Below, one piece after another: positions 11,811 to 21,206 of a stretch of DNA of 21,582 nucleotides. Each line of letters begins with the position of its first letter. Positions within the stretch are counted from its first letter, which is position 1. The notes beneath the pieces were generated by a model. The model had not been told where the DNA came from. It saw nothing but the letters and a program-made list of their open reading frames with translations, and did not search any database. A program made the translations under genes and the position numbers. This stretch comes from Saccoglossus kowalevskii. Lineage: Eukaryota > Hemichordata > Enteropneusta > Harrimaniidae. Where the stretch lies: assembly GCF_000003605.2 (NCBI RefSeq), contig NW_003151440.1, positions 1 to 21,582 on the forward strand. Reading direction: 5' to 3'.

Positions 11811-12065
11811 CACAAAGCATGCACTTAACTACAAAGCGTGCACTGATCTAAAAAACGTGCACTTAACTACAAAGTGTGCACTGAACTACAAAGCGTGCAC
11901 TGAGCTACAAAGCTTGCACTAAACTATAATGTATGCACTGAACTATAATGTGTGCACTGAGCTACAGAGCATGCACTGAACTACAAATCGTGCAATGAGT
12001 TACAAAGCATGCACTTAACTACAAAGCGTGCACTGATCTAAAAAACGTGTACTTAACTACAAAGT
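11811..12065. repeat. 266-bp higher-order repeat, single unit
   Basis: One copy of the 14-monomer unit, anchored by GCTTGCACTAAAC at 11912. Its TATAATGTATGC monomer carries TG where most units have CG. It ends where the sequence switches to the CACAGCG/CGACAAAG pair leading into copy 10 of the divergent monomer. The right super-repeat instead continues with further 266-bp units after the matching point near 20862. Confidence 0.8.
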
Positions 12066-12265
12066 GTGCACTGAGCTACACAGCGTGCACTTAACGACAA
12101 AGTGTGCACTGAGCTACAAAGTGTGCACTAAGCTACAAAGCATACACTGATCTACAAAGCATACACTGATCTACAAAGCGTGCACTAAGCTACAAAGCAT
12201 ACACTGAACTACAAAGCATACACTGAACTACAAAGCGTGCACTGAACAATAAAGCATGCACTGAG

Positions 12266-12285
12266 CTACGATATTTTCCCCTTAG
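12266..12285 (+). repeat. Divergent 20-bp monomer, copy 10
   Basis: Same variant with the long-form GCATACAC/CTGATC left flank and full right flank. It lies at the return from irregular domain 2 to homogenised domain 2, so divergent monomers bracket the irregular domain. A GCATTCACTGAG monomer follows near 12426. Confidence 0.95.
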
Positions 12286-12435
12286 CTACACAGCGTGCAC
12301 TTAACGACAAAGCGTGCACTGAGCTATAAAGCATGCACTGAACTACAAAGTGTGCACTGAGTTACACAGCGTGCACTTAACGACAAAGCGTGCACTGAGC
12401 TACAAAGTGTGCACTGAACTACAAAGCATTCACTG

Positions 12436-15400
12436 AGCTACAAAGCATGCACTGAACTACAAAGCATGCACTGAACTACAAAGTGTGCACTGAGCTACAA
12501 AGCATGCACTGAACTACAAAGTGTGCACTGAGCTACAAAGCATGCACTGAACTACAAAGTGTGCACTGAGCTACAAAGCATGCACTGAACTACAAAGTGT
12601 GCAATGAGCTACAAAGCATGCACTTAACTACAAAGTGTGCACTGAGCTACAAAGCATGCACTGAACTACAAAGTGTGCACTGAGCTACAAAGCATGCACT
12701 GAACTACAAAGTGTGCACTGAGCTACAAAGCATGCACTGAACTACAAAGTGTGCAATGAGCTACAAAGCATGCACTTAACTACAAAGTGTGCACTGAGCT
12801 ACAAAGCATGCACTGAACTACAAAGCGTGCACTGAGCTACAAAGCATGCACTGAACTACAAAGTGTGCACTGAGCTACAAAGTGTGCACTGAACTACAAA
12901 GCATGCACTGAACTACAAAGTGTGCACTGAGCTATAAAGCATGCACTGAACTACAAAGTGTGCACTGAGCTACAAAGCATGCACTGAACTACAAAGCATG
13001 CACTGAACTACAAAGCATGCACTTAAATACAAAGTGTGCACTGAGCTACAAAGCATGCACTTAACTACAAAGTGTGCACTGAGCTACAAAGCATGCACTT
13101 AACTACAAAGTGCACTGAGTTACAAAGCATGCACTTAACTACAAAGTGTGCATTGAGCTACAAAGCATGCACTTAACTACAAAGCGTGCACTGAGCTACA
13201 AAGCATGCACTGAACTACAAAGTGTGCACTGAGCTACAAAGCATGCACTGAACTACAAAGTGTGCACTGAGCTACAAAGCATGCACTTAACTACAAAGTG
13301 TGCGCTGAGCTACAAAGCATGCACTTAACTACAAAGTGTGCACTGAGCTACAAAGCATGCACTTAACTACAAAGCGTGCACTGAGCTACAAAGCATGCAC
13401 TGAACTACAAAGTGTGTACTGAGCTACAAAGCATGCACTGAACTACAAAGTGTGCACTGAGCTACAAAGCATGCACTTAACTACAAAGTGTGCACTGAGC
13501 TACAAAGCATGCACTGAACTACAAAGTGTGCACTGAGCTACAAAGCATGCACTGAACTACAAAGTGTGCACTGAGCTACAAAGCATGCACTTAACTACAA
13601 AGTGTGCACTGAGCTACAAAGCATGCACTGAACTACAAAGTGTGCACTGAGCTACAAAGCATGCACTGAACTACAAAGTGTGCACTGAGCTACAAAGCAT
13701 GCACTGAACTACAAAGTGTGCAATGAGCTACAAAGCATGCACTTAACTACAAAGTGTGCACTGAGCTACAAAGCATGCACTGAACTACAAAGCGTGCACT
13801 GAGCTACAAAGCATGCACTGAACTACAAAGTGTGCACTGAGCTACAAAGTGTGCACTGAACTACAAAGCATGCACTTAACTACAAAGTGTGCACTGAGCT
13901 ACAAAGCATGCACTGAACTACAAAGTGTGCACTGAGCTATAAAGCATGCACTGAACTACAAAGTGTGCACTGAGCTACAAAGCATGCACTGAACTACAAA
14001 GCATGCACTGAACTACAAAGCATGCACTTAAATACAAAGTGTGCACTGAGCTACAAAGCATGCACTTAACTACAAAGTGTGCACTGAGCTACAAAGCATG
14101 TACTTAACTACAAAGTGCACTGAGCTACAAAGCATGCACTTAACTACAAAGTGTGCACTGAGCTACAAAGCATGCACTTAACTACAAAGCGTGCACTGAG
14201 CTACAAAGCATGCACTGAACTACAAAGTGTGCACTGAGCTACAAACATGCACTGAAACTACAAGTGTGCACTGAGCTACAAAGCATGCACTGAGCTACAA
14301 AGCATGCACTGAACTACAATGTGTGCACTGAAGCTACAAAGCATGCACTGAACTACAAAGTGTGCACTGAGCTACAAAGCATGCACTGAATTTACAAAGT
14401 GTGCAATGAGCTACAAAGCATGCACTTAACTACAAAGTGTGCACTGAGCTACAAAGCATGCACTGAACTACAAAGCGTGCACTGAGCTACAAAGCATGCA
14501 CTGAACTACAAAGTGTGCACTGAGCTACAAAGTGTGCACTGAACTACAAAGCATGCACTTAACTACAAAGTGTGCACTGAGCTACAAAGCATGCACTGAA
14601 CTACAAAGTGTGCACTGAGCTATAAAGCATGCACTGAACTACAAAGTGTGCACTGAGCTACAAAGCATGCACTGAACTACAAAGCATGCACTGAACTACA
14701 AAGCATGCACTTAAATACAAAGTGTGCACTGAGCTACAAAGCATGCACTTAACTACAAAGTGTGCACTGAGCTACAAAGCATGCACTTAACTACAAAGTG
14801 CACTGAGCTACAAAGCATGCACTTAACTACAAAGTGTGCACTGAGCTACAAAGCATGCACTTAACTACAAAGCGTGCACTGAGCTACAAAGCATGCACTT
14901 AACTACAAAGTGTGCACTGAGCTACAAAGCATGCACTGAGCTACAAAGCATGCACTGAACTACAAAGTGTGCACTGAGCTACAAAGCATGCACTGAACTA
15001 CAAAGCGTGCACTGAACAATAAAGCATGCACTGAGCTACGATATTTTCCCCTTAGCTACACAGCGTGCACTTAACGACAAAGCGTGCACTGAGCTACAAA
15101 GTGTGCACTGAACTACAAAGCATGCACTGAGCTACAAAGCATGCACTGAACTACAAAGCATGCACTGAACTACAAAGTGTGCACTGAGCTACAAAGCATG
15201 CACTGAACTACAAAGTGTTCACTGAGCTACAAAGCATGCACTTAACTACAAAGTGTGCACTGAGCTACAAAGCATGCACTGAACTACAAAGTGTGCAATG
15301 AGCTACAAAGCATGCACTTAACTACAAAGTGTGCACTGAGCTACAAAGCATGCACTGAACTACAAAGTGTGCACTGAGCTACAAAGCATGCACTGAACTA

Positions 15401-17090
15401 CAAAGTGTGCACTGAGCTACAAAGCATGCACTGAACTACAAAGTGTGCAATGAGCTACAAAGCATGCACTTAACTACAAAGTGTGCACTGAGCTACAAAG
15501 CATGCACTGAACTACAAAGCGTGCACTGAGCTACAAAGCATGCACTGAACTACAAAGTGTGCACTGAGCTACAAAGTGTGCACTGAACTACAAAGCATGC
15601 ACTTAACTACAAAGTGTGCACTGAGCTACAAAGCATGCACTGAACTACAAAGTGTGCACTGAGCTATAAAGCATGCACTGAACTACAAAGTGTGCACTGA
15701 GCTACAAAGCATGCACTGAACTACAAAGCATGCACTGAACTACAAAGCATGCACTTAAATACAAAGTGTGCACTGAGCTACAAAGCATGCACTTAACTAC
15801 AAAGTGTGCACTGAGCTACAAAGCATGCACTTAACTACAAAGTGCACTGAGCTACAAAGCATGCACTTAACTACAAAGTGTGCACTGAGCTACAAAGCAT
15901 GCACTTAACTACAAAGCGTGCACTGAGCTACAAAGCATGCACTGAACTACAAAGTGTGCACTGAGCTACAAAGCATGCACTGAACTACAAAGTGTGCACT
16001 GAGCTACAAAGCATGCACTGAACTACAAAGTGTGCACTGAGCTACAAAGCATGCACTGAACTACAAAGTGTGCACTGAGCTACAAAGCATGCACTGAACT
16101 ACAAAGTGTGCACTGAGCTACAAAGTGTGCAATGAACTACAAAGTGTGCACTGAGCTACAAAGTGTGCACTGAGCTACAAAGCATGCACTGAACTACAAA
16201 GCGTGCACTGAGCTACAAAGCATGCACTGAACTACAAAGTGTGCACTGAGCTACAAAGTGTGCACTGAACTACAAAGCATGCACTTAACTACAAAGTGTG
16301 CACTGAGCTACAAAGCATGCACTGAACTACAAAGTGTGCACTGAGCTATAAAGCATGCACTGAACTACAAAGTGTGCACTGAGCTACAAAGCATGCACTG
16401 AACTACAAAGCATGCACTGAACTACAAAGCATGCACTTAAATACAAAGTGTGCACTGAGCTACAAAGCATGCACTTAACTACAAAGTGTGCACTGAGCTA
16501 CAAAGCATGCACTTAACTACAAAGTGCACTGAGCTACAAAGCATGCACTTAACTACAAAGTGTGCACTGAGCTACAAAGCATGCACTTAACTACAAAGCG
16601 TGCACTGAGCTACAAAGCATGCACTGAACTACAAAGTGTGCACTGAGCTACAAAGCATGCACTGAACTACAAAGTGTGCACTGAGCTACAAAGCATGCAC
16701 TGAGCTACAAAGCATGCACTGAACTACAATGTGTGCACTGAGCTACAAAGCATGCACTGAACTACAAAGTGTGCACTGAGCTACAAAGCATGCACTGAAC
16801 TACAAAGTGTGCACTGAGCTACAAAGCATGCACTGAACTACAAAGTGTGCACTGAGCTACAAAGCATGCACTTAACTACAAAGTGTGCACTGAGCTACAA
16901 AGCATGCACTGAACTACAAAGTGTGCACTGAGCTACAAAGCATGCACTTAACGACAAAGTGTGCACTGAGCTACAAAGTGTGCACTGAACTACAAAGCGT
17001 GCACTGAGCTACAAAGCATGCACTGAGCTACAAAGCATGCACTGAACTACAAAGTGTGCACTGAGCTACACAGCGTGCACTTAACGACAA
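12436..17090. repeat. Homogenised satellite domain 2 (38-bp dimer, nested HORs)
   Basis: Regular GCATGC/GTGTGC alternation returns, with the marker order of domain 1. CTTAAATAC monomers lie at 13025, 14030, 14713, 15757 and 16439, giving spacings of 1005, 683, 1044 and 682 bases, about 53, 36, 55 and 36 monomers. Unit length therefore varies while marker order is kept. Only one divergent 20-bp monomer (15036) is inside it. No gene is present. Confidence 0.85.
15036..15055 (+). repeat. Divergent 20-bp monomer, copy 11
   Basis: Same variant with the short left flank (no GCATACAC run) and a right flank lacking the four-monomer CTATAAAG to CGACAAAGCG stretch, exactly as in copy 5 at 4705. AGTGTTCACT follows at 15214, as in domain 1. 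Shared flank structure with copy 5 suggests common descent or conversion across about 10 kb. Confidence 0.95.
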
Positions 17091-17255
17091 AGTGTGCACT
17101 GAGCTACAAAGTGTGCACTAAGCTACAAAGCATACACTGATCTACAAAGCATACACTGAACTACAAAGCGTGCACTAAGCTACAAAGCATACACTGAACT
17201 ACAAAGCATACACTGAACTACAAAGCGTGCACTGAACAATAAAGCATGCACTGAG

Positions 17256-17275
17256 CTACGATATTTTCCCCTTAG
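17256..17275 (+). repeat. Divergent 20-bp monomer, copy 12
   Basis: Same variant with the long-form left flank, partner of copy 7 (offset 9346). The CGACAAAGCG monomer downstream reads TGACAAAGCG here (about 17295), a CpG-to-TpG change relative to the other copies. It marks the start of irregular domain 3. Confidence 0.95.
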
Positions 17276-17576
17276 CTACACAGCGTGCACTTAATGACAA
17301 AGCGTGCACTGAGCTATAAAGCATGCACTGAACTACAAAGTGTGCACTGAGTTACACAGCGTGCACTTAACGACAAAGCGTGCACTGAGCTACAAAGTGT
17401 GCACTGAACTACAAAGCATGCACTGAGCTACAAAGCATGCACTGAACTACAAAGCATGCACTGAACTGCAAAGCGTGCACTGAACTACAAAGCATGCACT
17501 GAACTACAAAGTGTGCACTGAGCTACACAGTGTGCACTTAACGACAAAGCATGCACTGAACTACAAAGCATGCACT

Positions 17577-17815
17577 GAGATTCAAAGCATGCACTGAACT
17601 ACAAAGTTTGCACCAAACTACGAAGCATGCACTTAACTACAAAGCATGCACTGATCTACAAAACATGCACTTAACTACAAAGTGTGCACTGAACTACAAA
17701 GCGTGCACTGAGCTACAAAGCGTGCACTAAACTATAATGTATGCACTGAACTTTAATGTGTGCACTGAGCTACAGAGCATGCATGCACTGAACTACAAAT
17801 CGTGCAATGAGCTAC
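17577..17815. repeat. GAGATTC-TTTGCACC marker block, right copy
   Basis: It matches 8231-8470 at a constant offset of 9346, including GTTTGCACCAA (17606) and the GCATGCATGC lengthening (17777). Differences are few: AAACATGC for AAACGTGC near 17654, and GCACTGAAC for GCACAGAAC after the lengthened core. Confidence 0.85.
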
Positions 17816-18303
17816 AAAGCGTGCACTGAGCTACAAAGCATGCACTGAACTACAAAGTGTGCACTGAGCTACAAAGCATGAACTGAACTACAAAGTGTGC
17901 ACTGAGCTACAAAGCATGCACTGAACTACAGTGTGCGCTGAGCTACAAAGCATGCACTGAACTACAAAGTGTGCACTGATCCACAAAGCATGCACTGAAC
18001 TACAAAGCGTGCACTAAGCTACAAAGCATTCACTGAACTACAAAGTGTGCACTGAGCTACAAAGCATGCACTGAGCTACAAAGCATGCACTGAACTACAA
18101 AGTGTGCACTGAGCTACACAGCTTGCACTTAACGACAAAGTGTGCACTGAGCTACAAAGCATGCACTTAACTACAAAGCGTGCACTGAACTACAAAGCAT
18201 GCACTGAACAACAAAGTGTGCACTGAGCTACACAGCGTGCACTTAACTACAAAGTGTGCACTGAGCTACAAAGTGTGCACTGAGCTACAAAGTGTACACT
18301 AAG

Positions 18304-19013
18304 CTACAAAGCATGCACTTAACTACAAAGCGTGCACTGATCTAAAAAACGTGCACTTAACTACAAAGTGTGCACTGAACTACAAAGCGTGCACTGAGCT
18401 ACAAAGCTTGCACTAAACTATAATGTACGCACTGAACTATAATGTGTGCACTGAGATACAGAGCATGCACTGAACTACAAATCGTACAATGAGTTACAAA
18501 GCATACACTTAACTACAAAGCGTGCACTGATCTAAAAAACGTGTACTTAACTACAAAGTGTGCACTGAACTACAAAGCGTGCACTGATCTAAAAAACGTG
18601 CACTTAACTACAAAGTGTGCACTGAACTACAAAGCGTGCACTGAGCTACAAAGCTTGCACTAAACTATAATGTACGCACTGAACTATAATGTGTGCACTG
18701 AGCTACAGAGCATGCACTGAACTACAAATCGTACAATGAGTTACAAAGCATACACTTAACTACAAAGCGTGCACTGATCTAAAAAACGTGTACTTAACTA
18801 CAAAGTGTGCACTGAACTACAAAGTGTGCACTGAACTACAAAGCGTGCACTGATCTAAAAAACGTGCACTTAACTACAAAATGTGCACTGAACTACAAAG
18901 CGTGCACTGAGCTACAAAGCTTGCACTAAACTATAATGTACGCACTGAACTATAATGTGTGTTCTGAGCTACAGAGCATGCACTGAACTACAAATCGTGC
19001 AATAAGTTACAAA
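18304..19013. repeat. 266-bp higher-order repeat, three units
   Basis: Copy of the 8960-9690 block. GCTTGCACTAAAC anchors lie at 18406, 18653 and 18919. The first spacing is 247 (13x19), one monomer less than in the left copy, and the second is 266. The third unit carries GTGTGTTCTGAG as in the left copy. Confidence 0.85.
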
Positions 19014-19499
19014 GCATGCACTGAACTACAAATCGTGCACTGAGCTACAAAGCATGCACTGAACTACAAAGCGTGCACTGAACTACGAAGCGTGCACTAA
19101 GGTACAAAGCATACACTGAGCTACAAAGCGTGCACTAAGTTAGAAAGAATACACTGAACTACAAAGCATACACTGAACTACAACGCATTCACAGAACTAC
19201 AAAGCATGCACTGAACTACAAAGTTTGAACTGAACTACAAAGTGTGCACTGAACTACAAAGCATGCACTGAACTACAAATTGTGCACTGAGCTACAAAGC
19301 ATGCACTGAACTACAAAGTGTGCACTGAACTACAAAGCGTGCACTAAGCTACGAAGCATACACTGAACTATAAAGCATACACTGAACTACAAAGCGTGCA
19401 CTAAGCTACAAAGCATGCACTGAACTACAAAGCATGCACTAAGCTACGAAGCATACACTGAACTACAAAGCGTGCACTAAGCTACAAAGCATGCACTTA

Positions 19500-19961
19500 A
19501 CTACAAAGCATGCACTTAACTACAAAGCGTGCACTGATCTAAAAAACGTGCACTTAACTACAAAGTGTGCACTGAACTACAAAGCGTGCACTGAGCTACA
19601 AAGCTTGCACTAAACTATAATGTACGCACTGAACTATAATGTGTGCACTGAGCTACAGAGCATGCACTGAACTACAAATCGTACAATGAGTTACAAAGCA
19701 TGCACTTAACTGCAAAGCGTGCACTGATCTAAAAAACGTGTACTTAACTACAAAGTGCACTGAACTACAAAGTGTGCACTGAACTACAAAGCGTGCACTG
19801 ATCTAAAAAATGTGCACTTAACTACAAAGTGTGCACTGAACTACAAAGCGTGCACTGAGCTACAAAGCTTGCACTAAACTATAATGTACGCACTGAACTA
19901 TAATGTGTGTTCTCAGCTACAGAGCATGCACTGAACTACAAATCGTGCAATGAGTTACAAA
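19500..19961. repeat. 266-bp higher-order repeat, two units
   Basis: Copy of 10180-10640, with anchors at 19603 and 19867, again 264 apart because of the shared 2-bp-shortened monomer near 19751. It also shares AAAAAATGTGC and GTGTGTTCTCAG, so both changes predate the super-repeat duplication. Confidence 0.85.
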
Positions 19962-20163
19962 GCATGCACTGAACTACAAATCGTGCACTGAACTACGAAG
20001 CGTGCATTAAGCTACAAAGCATGCACTGAACTACAAAGCGTGCACTGAACTACAAAGCATGCACTGAATTACAAAGTTTGCACGGAACTACAAAGTGTGC
20101 ACTGAACTACAAAGCATGCACTGAACTACAAATTGTGCACTGAACAATAAAGCATGCACTGAG

Positions 20164-20183
20164 CTACGATATTTTCCCCTTAG
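20164..20183 (+). repeat. Divergent 20-bp monomer, copy 13
   Basis: Same variant, partner of copy 9. Its left flank is a recombinant: an AATTGTGCACTGA monomer runs straight into ACAATAAAGC without the GCATACAC run. The right flank reads CACAGCTTGC where other copies have CACAGCGTGC, and GCGTGTAC where they have GCGTGCAC. Confidence 0.95.
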
Positions 20184-20594
20184 CTACACAGCTTGCACTT
20201 AACGACAAAGCGTGCACTGAGCTATAAAGCATGCACTGAACTACAAAGTGTGCACTGAGTTACACAGCGTGTACTTAACGACAAAGCGTGCACTGAGCTA
20301 CAAAGTGTGCACTGAACTACAAAGCATGCACTGAGCTACAAAGCATGCACTGAGCTACAAAGCGTGCACTGAACTACAAAGCATGCGCTGAACTACAAAG
20401 CATGCACTGAACTGCAAAGCGTGCACTGAGCTACAGAGCATGCACTGAACTACAAATCGTGCAATGAGCTACAAAGCATGCACTGAGCTACAAAGCATGC
20501 ACTGAACTACAAAGCGTGCACTGAGCTACAAAGCATGCACTGAACTACAAAGTGTGCGCTGAGCTACAAAGCATGCACTGAACTACAAATTGTG

Positions 20595-21066
20595 CACTGA
20601 TCCACAAAGCATGCACTTAACTACAAAGCGTGCACTGATCTAAAAAACGTGCACTTAACTACAAAGTGTGCACTGAACTACAAAGCGTGCACTGAGCTAC
20701 AAAGCTTGCACTAAACTATAATGTATGCACTGAACTATAATGTGTGCACTGAGCTACAGAGCATGCACTGAACTACAAATCGTGCAATGAGTTACAAAGC
20801 ATGCACTTAACTACAAAGCGTGCACTGATCTAAAAAACGTGTACTTAACTACAAAGTGTGCACTGAACTACAAAGTGTGCACTGAACTACAAAGCGTGCA
20901 CTGATCTAAAAAACGTGCACTTAACTACAAAGTGTGCACTGAACTACAAAGCGTGCACTGAGCTACAAAGCTTGCACTAAACTATAATGTACGCACTGAA
21001 CTATAATGTGTGTTCTGAGCTACAGAGCATGCACTGAACTACAAATCGTGCAATGAGTTACAAAGC
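20595..21066. repeat. 266-bp higher-order repeat, two units
   Basis: Anchors at 20704 and 20970 are exactly 266 apart. The first unit matches the single unit at 11811-12065 (TATAATGTATGC), while the second resembles the third unit of the 8960 block (GTGTGTTCTGAG). That makes this pair a mosaic of two sources. Confidence 0.8.
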
Positions 21067-21170
21067 ATGCACTGAACTACAAATCGTGCACTGAGCTACA
21101 AAGCATACACTGAGCTACAAAGCGTGCACTAAGTTACGAAGAATACACTGAACTACAAATCATACACTGA

Positions 21171-21206
21171 ACTACAACGCATTCCAGAACTACAACGCAT
21201 TCACAG
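21171..21206. repeat. Local duplication of the CAACGCATTC monomer
   Basis: The rare ACAACGCATTC monomer, single near 9856 and 19183, is doubled here. The first of the pair is shortened by 2 bp (CATTCCAGAAC against CATTCACAGAAC). This is a small slippage or unequal-exchange product. Confidence 0.7.

Larger units (their letters stand above)
6270..12070. repeat. Super-repeat, left copy (partner at 16165-20865)
   Basis: Ordered diagnostic variants over this interval recur about 9.3 kb to the right. Examples are CTACAATGTGTGC (AATG at 6831 and 16728), GAGATTCAAA (8231 and 17577), GTTTGCACGG (10751 and 20076) and ATGCGCTGAAC (11591 and 20383). The offset steps 9897, 9346, 9325, 8792. The left copy has 551 extra bases between 6831 and 7910 (29x19) and 533 extra between about 10815 and 11349 (27x19 + 20), matching whole monomers. 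The left boundary near 6270 is approximate because neighbouring HORs are similar. Confidence 0.8.
7721..12435. repeat. Irregular satellite domain 2 with 14-monomer HORs
   Basis: Monomer variety rises sharply here: GCATACAC, GCTTGCAC, TATAATGTACGC, AAAAAACGTG, AAATCGTG, TTTGCACC and others. The plain 38-bp alternation is mostly lost. Four divergent 20-bp monomers (7910, 10953, 11372, 12266) fall within it, the first and last near its edges. It contains 266-bp higher-order repeats at 8960-9690, 10180-10640 and 11811-12065. No gene, RNA gene or transposon remnant is visible. Confidence 0.8.
16165..20865. repeat. Super-repeat, right copy (partner at 6270-12070)
   Basis: This is the counterpart of the left super-repeat with the same ordered rare monomers. 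Relative to the left copy it lacks 29 monomers before the divergent monomer at 17256, a 2-bp piece near 17929 (CTACAGTGTGCGC), one monomer near 18570, and 28 monomers after 20131, where AATTGTGCACTGA joins directly to ACAATAAAGC. Sequence identity between aligned parts is very high by eye, with scattered single-base changes. Confidence 0.8.
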
